Numbered from the stretch's first letter, positions 12,141 through 24,086 are shown. The stretch is DNA of 64,000 bases from Microvelia longipes (GCA_018340805.1 JACMZG010001913.1:39619115-39683114), one strand, 5' to 3'. The notes: generated by a model not told the origin, from the letters alone. Made by a program: numbers and translations.

Positions 12141-12215
12141 AAAAAGGTTGTGTTTACCGCTAGTTGAAGAAGCAATTGAAAAATCAGATTCCGTCGATAC
12201 TTGCTGTTGTCACAC
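12141..12215 (+). repeat. Dispersed repeat shared with 47165-47245
   Basis: AAAAAGGTTGTGTTTACCG, AAGCAATTGAAAAATCAG and CGATACTTGCTG match 47171-47241 (AAAAGGTTATATTTACTGC, AAGCAATTGAAGAATCAGG, CAATACTTGCTGG). Confidence 0.5.
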
Positions 12216-12329
12216 AACATCAGATAGGTGATTTTTAATATAAATTTTGAAAAATAGTTTGTAAAATAGTCACTCATATCTTATATCAACTGCCTATAAG
12301 TCTCTTTCTCTCTCTATATATGACGTTCC

Positions 12330-12331
12330 AT

Positions 12332-12410
<79 letters not shown>

Positions 12411-12416
12411 ATATAT

Positions 12417-12470
<54 letters not shown>
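12330..12470. repeat. (AT)n microsatellite
   Basis: About 140 bp of AT with two ATTAT interruptions. Confidence 0.97.
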
Positions 12471-13951
12471 CCAATTGGGTTGCGCTACAAAAAAATCATT
12501 TTTCAACAAAGAGTTTTTCTTCATAAAATGTTTTGCTTGTTTTAAAATGAACTAAATTTCTATTCTATTTTAAATTTCTTATTCAAATTCTGATTTTGAA
12601 TCAGATAACAATTACAAAGTGATAATATTTCTAAGAACTTTAAAAAAATTGTTTTTTGGAGCTGTTTAGACCCTACCTTATACGAATGAGCCACTTTGAC
12701 TTTTGACCCTGTTGTTATAAATATATTAAATAATTATATTAAATAAATGTATTAGATAATTATAATAAATAATTATTTTTAATATAATAACTTAAAAATA
12801 TTTAATATGTTAATAATTTTTTTAACTTCATTTTGGCTGGGTCCAATGAGAGCAGCCGATTCTGTTCTTATCCTTTTCCTCTTATTTTGGAAACCTAGGT
12901 ATGATAAAACATTTTCTTTGCGATGATTTGAAGTTCAATGTTCGTATAATTATTTTTCCATTAAGACTTTATGAGTGCAAAATCTGATTGAAGATATATT
13001 TCTTCTCATTCTTATATTTCTTTAAATCAAGATGTTCAAATCCTTTTGTTAAAGCCAATTAGTCAGTTCCCATAATAACGGCTTTAATTCTCTCACTTGT
13101 GCTGCGGTCTGGTGAATGAACCGATTATTTAAAGTACTTTGAACTCTTTTTGTAATGTTTTGCTTCCCTTTATTTGCTTCCTAGTCCATATTTTCCAGTG
13201 CGAATTTTCAGGAATGGTATCTTTTCTGACGAGGCTGGGCACTGCTTCGGAAAATTAAAAAAAAAATAAATGTGTTGAAATCATAACCTTAAAACCTGGG
13301 TTTAATAAATTATTCTCCCTATTGACTCAGATCTAACTTAGTCTATTAAATACATCGTGACAAACTAGTGCATTCTTATATACCTGGAAACATATAGACT
13401 AATTCTTCCTACAATAACAATATACAGGAATTACACAGGACACCTTTTATAGAAACTACAAAGTAGGAATTATATAGTTGGAGAATTTATTATGACAATA
13501 GCATGAGTGCATTATAAATATTAAGCAATGCCAGACCAGATAATATTATATACTTCGTATCACATTACGCATAAAATATCATCCTGTTAAATACATAATA
13601 TTAATAAAAAACTAAATACATTTTTTCCCTACAGGGTTTTTATTTTTTTTATTATTATTATTGGCATTGGTTTTTGGTACACCATACAGCCATCTACAAA
13701 AATAATATACTGGGTAATAGCAATAAAATTGGTATCTACCCCCACTAAGCCGACCACTGGGAGTTGAAATTCCTGATTATTTGTTTATTAATCGTCTGGC
13801 AAGCATGGTTATGTGATTACCAAAATGTGGTTTTCTACGATAACTTTAAAAAGTTAAATTGGGTTCATACCTTTATACGGAATATTTCTGAAACTGTGTC
13901 ATGTCCTGGACAATTTAATACTAATATTTCTGAATTCTGGTACTTTTTCTA
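12471..13951. other. AT-rich non-coding sequence
   Basis: Nothing recognised except a short (ATT)n at 13650-13662, possibly the tail of a minus-strand element. Confidence 0.45.
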
Positions 13952-14580
13952 TACAATGTGATTACAATGTATGAATTGTGGGTACCCCATACAATGTATT
14001 ACAAGTGATGAATTGTGGTAATTTTCCCCATACAATGTATTACAAGATGAATTTTGGTAATTTTCCCCATACAATGTATTACAAGTGATGAAATTGTGGT
14101 AATCCATACAATGTATTACAAAGATGATGAATTTTGTAATTTTCCCCATACATGTATTACAAGTGATGAAATTGTGGTAATTTTCCCCATACAAATGTAT
14201 TACAAGAGATGAATTGTGGTAATTTTCCCATACAATGTATTACAAGAGATGATTGTGGTAATTTTCCCATACAATGTATTTACAAGAGATGATATTGTGG
14301 TAATTTTCCCCATACAATGTATTACAAGAGATGAATTGTGGTAATTTCCCCTACAATGTATTACAAGAGATGAATTGTGGTAATTTTCCCCACATGTATT
14401 ACAAGAGATGAATTGTGGGTAATTTCCCCAGTCTACAAGTATTATAAGTGATGAATTGTGGTAATTTTTCTTATACATGTAAGTGATGAATTGTGGGTAA
14501 TTTTCTTTACAATGTATTAGAAGTATGATTTCTGGTAATTTTCCATACAATGTATTAGAAGTGATAAATTCTGGTAAACC
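13952..14580 (+). repeat. Minisatellite, 41-bp unit (array 3)
   Basis: Unit ACAATGTATTACAAGTGATG AATTGTGGTAATTTTCCCCA T in about 15 copies, with frequent 1-2 nt indels and drift to ATTAGAAGTGATAAATTCTG at the right edge. The two minus-strand open frames over it are repeat artefacts. Confidence 0.95.
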
Positions 14581-16169
14581 AGTTAGTTTATTTTTAATTA
14601 TAAATTGTTAACAATCCTTATTCATGCCATACGATAGCTGGGAAAAAATTATTGGAATTTAAGTATATTGGTGTCAAATTGTTCGGAAAATGACACAGTT
14701 TTCCAAAATGTTAATATAAAGGTATATTAATATTACTATATTTATATTAATATTAATATAAATATTCCATTTAACCTTTTGAGTTACCGTACAAAACGCA
14801 GTTTAGTAATTAGATTAATAACTTGCCATACGATTACAAAAAAGAATTTAGGTTTGAACTTAGTGGTCAATTTAGTGGGGTTAGATACCAATTTTTATTT
14901 TAATAGCTCCACACGAAGTTGAGTTAATCAGGGCTATGTATTTGTAATTAACCACACTGTTAATAAAAATTGTAAAGATATATTCAGCGCAATTACAAAA
15001 ATTGCTAGCAAGGTATGTTTATGAAATTCTGATGCAAAGTCTAAAATAAATAACTTGCACCTAGAAAATGTTTGTTGTTTCTTGAAAATGTCTTTTCTTG
15101 TACAAAAGACTCAAGTCGCAGTGCAAAAGGTTTTACCCACCTACCTCACAATTAATAATTATAATAGAAAATGTTTCCTATTTCTACTATTTAGCTGGGA
15201 AAATGAGAGATTCTGCTAGATGCCAACATCTGCATTCATATTTTTTCTTATATTTTTGTAAAAATTAAAAACTTACTTTTTGAGCTACGCTTAAACAACT
15301 ATGTATTAATCAGCATTTGGAATCTTCTTAGACAACTTTAAAGGGTTGAAACTTGACTCGTCATTCCAAGATATAATATTTTTTAATGAGGATAAAATAA
15401 GCAGTTCATCATATCATAAGGAAAAAATCTATCCAACTTTTCCACTGTCAATTTAATGAAAATTGAGGAGATGGAGATTAAACTTCAGATAATTCGTTAT
15501 TTAAATATCAGCTGTTTGAGCTGTAGCGTGTTTACAAGAAAACTACATATTCATTCATTTAAATATCTAAAGAACACTAATAGCCTCAGAAACTTTTTTG
15601 TTTACATGAAATGTGTACATCCATGCACTCATGCATATATAGATAAACCAATTTTATTTCCATTTTTGGGATATTAAGGAGCTGAAACGTCAAATTTTGA
15701 TAAAAAAAAAGTGGGTGTCTTGTTACCAAAACATGATACCCTCTTTGCATTTTTATTAAATGCAATGCTTTCTCCTCTTATTAGGAAGGAGGGAAGTAAT
15801 GCATTAATAAAGAATTGATAAAACAAATGGTCAATAATAATAATGGCTTTTATTTAAAGTAAACTGACGTTAACCTATTCGACAAAGCTCATCTTAAAGA
15901 ATAATTATTGAAATTTCTCTGGAATATAATAAAGTTAATATGTCTATATTTATGTGCCGTATTCAACTGTTGTTTGTTAAGATAATATAGATAGAGTTTA
16001 ATCGTGTCAAAAGAAAAGAAGGTCGACTGCTTGAGTTAGGAAGTTCTTTACTACTGTTTCTATATTTAGAATTCTGGAGTTGACATCTATGGAAATTATA
16101 TTAAACTGATTAAATTAAATAAAGTAAATTTAATTAAATTAAGATAGAATGTTTTTTAATTTTCTTTAT
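14581..16169. other. AT-rich non-coding sequence
   Basis: No gene or repeat recognised; the 15456-15677 frame has no conserved features. Confidence 0.5.
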
Positions 16170-16225
16170 TCTGATTTATACCGTAGGTATAAAAGAAAAG
16201 TTTTGTGTTGTATAAATATACCGAA
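16170..16225 (+). repeat. Family A fragment (hairpin end)
   Basis: TTATACCGTAGGTATAAAAG then AAAAGTTTTGTGTTG and CCGAAACC; the rest is replaced by an AT microsatellite. Confidence 0.5.
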
Positions 16226-16230
16226 ACCAT

Positions 16231-16233
16231 GTA

Positions 16234-16327
<94 letters not shown>

Positions 16328-16405
16328 ATAATATATAGATGTATATATGCAGTATATATTATTATAGATGTGTGTATGTGCATATATGTATGTATGTTTC
16401 TGCAG

Positions 16406-16469
<64 letters not shown>

Positions 16470-16480
16470 GTGTGTGTGTG
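16231..16480. repeat. Two (AT)n(GT)n microsatellites
   Basis: AT at 16231-16305 then GT to 16328, a 75-bp ATGTATATG-rich spacer, and AT again at 16408-16468 followed by (GT)6. Confidence 0.95.
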
Positions 16481-16489
16481 TGCATACAC

Positions 16490-17519
16490 AATACACATAA
16501 TTGTTTACAGTATTATATTTTAGTACTTCAAGATTTTTAAAAGTACATTTTTCGGAACTCGTTTGAAATACGTTTTACTATAGAATTTAAGTTGTATCTA
16601 TTACTTATACTTATCTTTTGAGAGAATTGTCGTCAGAAAATGCGGAGCTAATGAGGTTAGTGGAGTGAATCGAATGAAACCGGTTTTAACTTAATCGAAT
16701 GGTTCTTAGTGTGCGCGGAAAAGGCGTATTCTTATCTATTTCTTGTAAATTTACTTGTCAATAAGGAGCTCTTTTTTTCTTTCTTTTTACAACTGGTGAT
16801 CTTGCTCAATTTTAACCACTAACCTGAATAGCGGTTAAACCGGCAAGGCCAGGCGTCTGCAGTTTCGATCTATGCCTCTTCTCTCGACCATAAGTTAAGT
16901 TTGGCACTTGCTTAAAAATTGCGTATTTATCGTTTTTAGCAGATGCTTCTAGCAGATTTACTGTGTGTCGTTTCTAGCAGATGTCGATGTCTTCCAGCAG
17001 AGACTGCTGATTGTTGTTTCCACTAAATTCATCATTCGTTTTGCATTATTGGACTGTTATTTTCTGTTGTCCATTGCTATTGAATTAAATCGAATGAGCC
17101 TTATATCACCATGATGTCAAAGCATTAATGCCATGCCTTAATATACTTTTTATTGACCACTCTAGTCTTTTACCATTATTTATTTTTATCACGTCGAGCT
17201 ATTTATATTTGTGAGTGCGCGAGCTTTATACAGTGAGTCAATATTAGTCATGAAGCCAAGTATATGACGGAAACTAAGCTAAGTCAATGTTAAATAGCTG
17301 AGCATGAAGTGAGATAGACAATTGGAGAAGACAAGGCCGATATACCGGATAGAACCGGATGGGTTGTAAGAATATGCCGGGGGTAACACCCAGTTACTCT
17401 GACGGCTGCAGTTCTGCACAACACCTCTAGGCTTTACATTGAAATTACATCTTATAAAAGAACAGACGCAAGAAAAAAAAAACTGGGTACGAAGCACCTT
17501 GGAACTTTTTGTCACCATA
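16490..17519. other. Non-coding sequence
   Basis: Contains AGCAGATGTCGATG/AGCAGATG repeats at 16938-17000 and an AATCGAATGAAACCGGTT stretch at 16668; otherwise nothing. Confidence 0.4.
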
Positions 17520-18160
17520 TCGGATTTGCTACGGTTACCTTAACTACTTCATACTCGCTTCGCTCGTTCAGAATACGAATAACACAAATTTATATTAAAG
17601 TGCGCTTCCTAAATCGCTTCGAATGTCCTCAGACAGTAAAAACATTTATATTCCCGGCGGTCACGTATCCAGGCATTGGCCTTGGTCGACGCTGTTTAAC
17701 ATTTGTAATACTACAAAAACCATATTGAAATGAAACTTAGTGTACTTGTTTATTCCATAATGAGCCACACTTGTACCGAAATTCAACTCAATTGCATTTT
17801 TTTTCCATTTTAACAATTTTTTAAAAAAGCGTTTTCAAGTCAATTGACAAAAAACATTAATGCTGATAACCAGATGAAACTTGACAAATTGTTGGTCTTA
17901 TTAGTGACTACATTTGTGCTTAATATCAAATCGTTCGAAACATTTTTCTGAATTTTCTGGTTAAATTCTTTGTACAATATTTTTTTATTTTCCGGATAGC
18001 ATACGTGGAACTAAAGATTGATTATTGTGACAAGAGTCAACTCTCTTATTAGCATCGATACACTGTGGGAGCTACGATAATATCAGACACACACTAACAC
18101 ACACATACGTACAAACAAACAATTTATGAAAATTACTCCAGACGTTTTTAAGACACCAAA
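17520..18160 (-). repeat. Family A copy on the minus strand, with 5S-rRNA-like segment
   Basis: Reverse complement of the family order: 3' block at 17520-17575 (ACTCGCTTCGCTCGTTCAGA), 5S-like segment at 17653-17700 (minus strand GTTAAACAGCGTCGACCAAG..GCCTGGATACGTGACCGCC, the closest match to real 5S rRNA here), GCATTAATG block, and AGCTACGATAATATCAGACA at 18063. Confidence 0.75.
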
Positions 18161-18212
18161 ACTAAATTTGTCAGATAATAATAAACCTTAAATAATAAAC
18201 CTAAATAATAAT

Positions 18213-19030
18213 ATGCCTTAAATGATAAAGGAAAAGCATAGTCTGCCTATCCAGAGTGAAGCTCTTTATATAAATGCGCTCGCTCAAAATATTAGAAAAT
18301 CGCACAAATTCCATTTCTTTGCAAATAAGTGGTTCCCTGTAGATCGTGTGCAAAAAATAAAGAAAACATTTTTTTTTAAATTTTCTATAAAACGAGTCTT
18401 TATAAAACTAAATCAAAATACTAATACTAATACTAGTATTAGTCTCTTGGACTAATTCTTTAGAGACTTTCTTCTTTGACTTTTAAGAGACTTTTAGTCT
18501 CTAAAAATTTGCTTTGAATTTTAGTATCTTATATAATCACCCACTAGAGACCTTCATATGATTGCGCATGCTCAAAATTTTATAAAATCGTACTAATTTC
18601 AATTTTCTTGCAATAAGTGGTTCCCTGCGGGTCGTGCGCAAAACATGAAGAAAAGAGCTTTTAAAGCTGATAAAATTTCCTATAAAACAACTGTTTAATC
18701 ATCAAAATCGCTCTTCAAAAGCACAATTTCTTTTAAAAAGGGTTAATTTATGCAAAGTAAGCGAATTTCTTTTAGGAAACATTTGCTTTTGGTTCATTGT
18801 TGCGACATTTAACAAATGTCTTAACTTTAATTTTAGTTATTTGATTTTGACGTAAAAAACACTCGTTATCAGCTTTAAAAAATGTTCATGTTTTGCACAC
18901 GACCTACGGGGGACCAGTTATTGCAAGAGAACTGGAATTTGTGCGATGTTCTAATATTCTGAGCGAGCGCATTCTTATGAAGAGCTCCAATCTGGATAGG
19001 CAGACTATGTTTTTATCATAATTTAAGGTA
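18213..19030. mobile_element. Foldback element with a triplicated arm module
   Basis: The left arm from 18213 (ATGCCTTAAATGATAAAG, CATAGTCTGCCTATCCAG, ATGCGCTCGCTC) is mirrored at the right end (CTGGATAGGCAGACTATG, ATCATAATTTAAGGTAT). The module with CGCACAAATT and GTGGTTCCCTGTAGATCG occurs a third time in direct orientation at 18542-18655. No transposase. A plus-strand frame 18222-18455 is an arm artefact. Confidence 0.7.
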
Positions 19031-19089
19031 TACCTTCAAAACATTTGGTTTGAAGTAGTACAAAATGAGTCACATTATTCAGCCCTGGC

Positions 19090-20035
19090 TCTTGGACTAT
19101 TATTGCGTCATCACGTGACTTCTAAACATCGTTGTTCAGAAGTCACCAACGAAGGTTCCCATTTAGGTCCTCTTCTCTTCATAATTTTTATAAACGACGT
19201 TTACACCATTCTCCCAAATGTTCTTTTTCTTCTCTTCGCTGATGATCTCAAACTGTATTTTAAAATTAAATCACTCCTCGATTGTTTAAATCTTCAAAAT
19301 TCTTTAAATAGTTTCACTGGTGCACGGCTAATGGGTTGAAACTCAATGTTAAGAAATGCAAAATAATATCTTTTTGTAGGAATAAAACCCCAATATATTT
19401 TAACTGATTTAGGCGTTCTCTTCGATCATCTACTTACCTTCGATCATCAACTTACCTTCGATCATCACGTACAACAAATAGTTAGTAAATATTTTCATTT
19501 TACATCTCTTCAAAAGATTTTTATTCAATCGAAACGTTTAAATATCTTTTATCTTTCTCTCGTCCGTCCTAGTCTTGAATACGCTTCTCCTGTGTGGTCT
19601 CCTCATCAAACGACTTATAAAGAAAAGTCGGCATCTATATATTGGTAATTTCTTAGAATGTGTTGTTATCGTCTTGGTTTAAATTGTAATAATATTTCAT
19701 ATCTTAAAATCCAATCTTATCTTAATCTCACTCCTCCTTCTGTTCGCCGTTCTTCTCTTGATCTCTCCTTCCTCTATCGTTTAATAAATTATTTTGTCAA
19801 TTGTCCTTTTCTCTCTTTCTTAATTTCCTATTAGAACCGTACTCAATAAATCTTAGAAATCAAAATATTTTTTACACCCCTTTCCTTCGAACAAACTACC
19901 TTTTTAACTCTCCTATTTCTCGTATGATGCGCTTAGCTAATTCTATTTCGAATTCTGATATTATTTTCTCATTTTCTATTTCTAAATTTAAATCTTTTGT
20001 ATCTTCTCAACTTAAGTAGTGTAGCAAGTTTAACT
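19090..20035 (+). mobile_element. Non-LTR reverse transcriptase remnant (CR1/jockey-like)
   Basis: 19103-19339 encodes GSHLGPLLFIIFINDV and LLFADDLKLYFK (RT motifs 4 and 5). After a frame change comes NGLKLNVKKCKIISF (thumb side), then LVRPSLEYASPVWSPHQTTY and LTPPSVRRSSLDLSFLYRL in other frames. The upstream RT and endonuclease are absent and several stops break the frame. At 19419-19467 an 18-bp unit (ACTTACCTTCGATCATCA) is repeated about three times. The RT style is CR1/jockey; clade not certain. Confidence 0.85.
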
Positions 20036-20284
20036 TTTGTTTGAATTAATTATTTTCAGTTTTTTAAAGTTCTTTTTATTTAGTTAAATGCCATTGATTT
20101 ATATTATTATTTTGTTTTTATTTCTGTTATCACCTTCTCTATCATTTTATTATATATTTTTTTCAATCTTATGTTCATCTTTGCACTTTTTTCATGTATT
20201 TATTACAATTAATACAGGAAAAAGTGCATAATATCTTACAAGATATTATTTTTTTTAAAACATATTTCCATGTCAGAGTAATGA

Positions 20285-20370
20285 AAAAAGTCTCTCCACT
20301 GGTGTAAAAAAAGCATAACCGGCTTACGACCAACTAAAGGTCATCATCAGTGCCGGTGAGGTGTTAGGAA
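20285..20370 (+). repeat. Dispersed repeat sharing an exact 26-bp block with 60.9 kb
   Basis: AAAGCATAACCGGCTTACG followed by ACCAACTAAAGGTCATCATC AGTGCC. The last 26 bases are identical at 60917-60942 and the preceding sequence is similar. Confidence 0.55.
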
Positions 20371-20949
20371 GCTAGGTTTTGAGTCTTTTCTTACTGTTGA
20401 CTGTGATAAGACTCTTTTTCTTTTTATTTCAATGTATTTTGTATTTACTAGAATCAACTAATTTGCACTTGATATTGATTTTCAATCAGTTATTGATTTC
20501 CAGATCTAAAGAATATTTAAATTAAAAAGAAAAATAGATAATTAATTCATATTAAATATAACAAAAATATTTATATATAATGCTAACAAAGTATGCTAGA
20601 TTATTTAAAAGGAAAAGATAGATTTAATGATTATCTATAATTTTATGATAGTCAGTATTTTAATCTTATAAGGAGTTATTGTTTATTTAATTCAGAGACG
20701 TATATATATTTTTTTTTTGGTTGTTTTAATTTAAGGTCATTAATATTACAGCGTAATCATAGGTATAGCTGATATGAAATAAAAATAAACAAACTAGAAA
20801 CATCAATAGAATGACTTTTGAAATAAATTAGATTAAAAAATACATGCATCAGTGTGCATGTTTTGGTATGTCTTATGTGTGTATATATGAATGTGTGTAC
20901 GTAAGTATGTAAGTGTGTATTTGTATGTATAATTCTTAGCAATGATCAA

Positions 20950-21170
20950 ATAATAATAAAATGTCGTGGCACTCCGACGGCCATAGGCCAGGAGATATTA
21001 TTGATATATTTTGTAAAAAATTATTTTTGTAAACTTTTTATTAAATAAACCAATGTTTCATTCATTCAATGTATTTTGTTTAATGTACTGTGTTCAAGTT
21101 TTAAATATTTTTGTAAAATGGCTCACGCCGTCAATTATAAATAAATAAATAAATTATAAATAAATAAAGT
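20950..21170 (+). mobile_element. Probable non-LTR 3' end with (AAAT)n tail
   Basis: CACTCCGACGGCCATAGGCC, then AT-rich sequence, TGGCTCACGCCGTC and a terminal (ATAA)n run at 21138-21168 look like the 3' UTR and tail of a CR1/jockey-type element. No coding part is attached. Confidence 0.45.
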
Positions 21171-21322
21171 TAAGTACATCTACCACGCTTAATGTTGCTT
21201 ATAAATCAATATAGATGTGATAATAATAAGAATGTAAATATAAATAAATAATAAAATGTAAATATACATTTTATTGCATATAAATGTTAATCTTAAATAT
21301 TATTCACCTTCTTAAAGTTCTT

Positions 21323-21530
21323 GCTGCCTCCGTGGCCGAGGTCGCTAAGGCGTCAGTTATTATACTGACCTTAGATACCACGGAGGTCTGGGGTTCGCAT
21401 ATACCAGGTTAAGTTTTTAGTTCGTAAAATTATTGTTGAAATAAATTATCACCTACTTTCGATTATACTTTGAGCTTAACGGCTGCTACTCCCACTTCAG
21501 GTGGTTCCCTCAGGGGTTATCCCTAATGTA
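21323..21530 (+). mobile_element. tRNA-derived SINE, copy on plus strand
   Basis: The head reads GCTGCCTCCGTGGCCGAGGT CGCTAAGGCG with an A box (TGGCCGAGGTCGCTAAGG), an anticodon-like stem (GTCAG..CTGAC), a long variable arm (CCACGGAGGT) and a B box (GGTTCGCAT). The A box and long arm look Ser/Leu-like. A body follows (ACTTTGAGCTTAACGGCTGC, GGTGGTTCCCTCAGGGGTT) shared with the copy at 4855-5051. Confidence 0.75.
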
Positions 21531-21659
21531 CCGCAAGGTACTAATCTGCATTATCATTATATTCTTGTATAAAGAACGTATTTAATTATACGTCGGCTTA
21601 GTTATTTCATGAAGTGACAGATTTCATGATTTTAACGGTAACACAACCCCTCAAACTCG

Positions 21660-21890
21660 CACACAAACCACATGTATATATTCCTCTACAACCCCTCCCC
21701 CCCCCTCATGACTGACCATTTGTATATTATTTTTCAACAACACCCCCCCCCCCCACAAACACATGTATATTATTTTTTTATAACCCCTCCCTCTACACAC
21801 ACTCGCACACAAACACATGTATATTATTCCTCTACAACCCCTCCCCCCCCCCCACACACACACACAAATGTATATTATTTGTATACTATT
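21660..21890. repeat. Poly-C/CA-rich tandem repeat
   Basis: Four to five units of about 45-60 bp of the form ACACATGTATATTATT, CCTCTACAACCCCT and C(8-11). The minus strand has runs of 8-11 G. Length variation among units suggests slippage. Confidence 0.8.
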
Positions 21891-22224
21891 ATGTTAAGCA
21901 ATAATATCTACAATAATTTGTAAGACAACAAAAAAAGCTAAAAACTATTTATTATCATCTTAATATAACAAAACGGAAGATGATCTAAATGAGTCGTGTC
22001 TTATCTGAGACTATTTGTTTGTCAAATATAAGGCGACATATTGACAGCTATATTCTAATCTCAATTCCATGTATAAATATTAAGATTCTGCTGATGCTAG
22101 ATTATTAGTGGAAACTAAAGATGAATTCATCATTACTGGTCAGGTTATGAAGCAGAAAGGAAAAAAAGAGTAACGGAGGGAGGGAGGGACGAGAGTAGAT
22201 ATTTTGGAACTCACTGATCAATAT

Positions 22225-22235
22225 ATTATATTATA

Positions 22236-22295
<60 letters not shown>

Positions 22296-22305
22296 GTGTG
22301 TGTGA
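22225..22305. repeat. (AT)n(GT)n microsatellite
   Basis: AT run 22226-22291 followed by (TG)6. Confidence 0.95.
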
Positions 22306-22342
22306 AATTTTTGTTTCTAGACGATTCTATAAGACACTATTA

Positions 22343-22378
22343 CTTTCGAACGCTTTCTCTCATGAAAGCGTTCGAAAG
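22343..22378. repeat. Perfect 15-bp hairpin
   Basis: CTTTCGAACGCTTTC, loop TCTCAT, GAAAGCGTTCGAAAG. A further partial repeat (CTTTTGAAAG, TCTTCGAAAG) follows. Confidence 0.9.
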
Positions 22379-22439
22379 AACTTTTGAAAGAAAAATTCAA
22401 TCTTCGAAAGAACTCATGTAATGAAACTTTGTTCCAAAA

Positions 22440-22680
22440 TCGACCTTGTTAGTGTCCCGAACTCTATTGTTTATGAAATATGTGTGACGTCATTAATCCA
22501 CAATAATGACTCAGCAATCATTTCAAAACTTCGAAAAGTGTTTAACTCGGGGTGAAATTTGTTATAAATGTACTCCTATGAATGGTTTACAAACACACGA
22601 AGTTACACTTCAATATAAGCATTAGTTCTGGTTTTATCGATTGACTCATATTATATTATATTACATAATGTGAACACTTT
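22440..22680 (+). repeat. Family A fragment (CRE/AP-1 part)
   Basis: Contains TGTGTGACGTCATTAATCC, CACAATAATGACTCAGCAA, AACTCGGGGTGAAATTTG and the ATATAAGCATTAGTTC block shared with copies 1 and 3. Confidence 0.6.
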
Positions 22681-23183
22681 TTTTACTAATACGCTTGTAA
22701 ATTCACTTATATAGTGGTAGATTGCCTCTTATAATATGACAAAATGATATAGGACCACCACCATGTGGCCGCGAAGTGTCCACCAGCGCCGACGCAGCGT
22801 TGCGTCCAGGTCCAAGAGTCCGAAAGCCTCATGTTAGTGACAAAAATGATCACCCAACTATAATACAATTATTCAGCGGTTTCTTGTGTTAAAGGTACTT
22901 CTTGTTAAAAAAAATATTCCTGTACTGATATGATTTGAAAATTTCTTCCACTTTCGACGAAATTCTTTTATATTCTGAAAGCTTTGTTACATTTAGTTGT
23001 GAAAATCTGTCTTTAATGTAGAGCAACAGAGATTCCAGTGACACGATGACTCCCATATATATTTAAAAGAGACATTTAATAATAGTGACACATATTTTTT
23101 CTTTTCTATATTTTCTTTTCAAACTACATCGTGATTAAAATCAAAGCGATTTATATTAAACTGTATGATCCAGAAGATGATTT

Positions 23184-23275
23184 ACCTTTATTTTACTTTA
23201 TTTTACTTTACTTATTTTACTTTACTTATTTTACTTATTATACTTACTTTATTTTACCTTTATTTACCTATATTT
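23184..23275. repeat. (TTTAC)n-like microsatellite
   Basis: Irregular runs of TTTACTTTA/TTTTACTTA; no coding potential. Confidence 0.75.
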
Positions 23276-23399
23276 TGGGATTATGAGTAGAGTGGCTCCA
23301 TGTCGAAATGAGAGTTGAGGCTTCTTATAAGATCCATCTTAAACTCAGACATTTTTAGGTGGTCCTAGGGTTTGATCCTTGGACCCTAGGTGATAGAAT

Positions 23400-23623
23400 T
23401 TATAAGGTGATTCAATTGGAGGGTTTTTTTGAATAAAATATTTTTTTACATGTTAAGTTATAGTCTGGAATCGACGTTATTGCACGTTATAAATATTAAA
23501 TTTTCAACGTTGACCGCCTATACCGATTCCTGCAATGACGTCACACGTCATTCATAAAAACGTCAGGTTATAACCTCCAAATGCGTTTGGTTTGTTTACA
23601 TCGAATTGAATCACTTTATAAGG
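23400..23623. mobile_element. Short-TIR MITE-like element
   Basis: TTATAAGGTGATTCAATT at the left end mirrors AATTGAATCACTTTATAA at the right. The interior includes GCAATGACGTCACACGTCAT. Confidence 0.55.
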
Positions 23624-24086
23624 CGCGGTCGAATATCTAGAACGTTGGATCACCAACAAACTTTTTTTATAATTTTTTTTCAAAATTTTTAGTAATTAGC
23701 CGGATTTGTGATAAATGAAGCCTATTTCCGTAATCTGCACGCTCTTTTGGTTAATCTCAAAGAGTATTTACATTCACTTAACGATTTATTTTTAATCTAA
23801 CTTGGTGCATACATAACTACTGTTAGACGTGAATATTTTGTGTTATATTTTGACTTGTCATATTTGTTAACATTGACGTCTAACAGTAGTTATGTATGTA
23901 CCAAGTTAGATTAAAAATAAATCGTTAAGTGAATGTAAATACTCTTTGAGATTAACCAAAGAGCGTGCAGATTACGGAAATAGCTTCATTTATCACAAAT
24001 CTGGCTAATTACTGAAAATTTTGAAAAAAAATATAAAAAAAGTTTGTTGGTGATCCAATGTTCTAGATATTCGACAGCGCCTTATA
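23617..24086. mobile_element. Long-arm foldback element
   Basis: About 215-bp arms, nearly identical, around a spacer of about 40 bp centred near 23853. The ends are TATAAGGCGC and GCGCCTTATA. Arm landmarks: ACTTAACGATTTATTTTTAA / TTAAAAATAAATCGTTAAGT. Shares the TTATAAGG terminus with the adjoining 23400-23623 element. Confidence 0.8.

Noticed and set aside
13949..14550. Two minus-strand frames with repeated YGENYHNSSLVIHCM-like motifs
   Set aside because: Translation of the 41-bp array 3; frame continuity depends on random indels.
17653..17700. 5S rRNA gene
   Set aside because: Only the 3' half is recognisable, it is mutated, and it sits inside a dispersed repeat.
21323..21410. Functional tRNA gene
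   Set aside because: The acceptor stem does not pair and the sequence continues into a body shared with another copy, so it is a SINE head.
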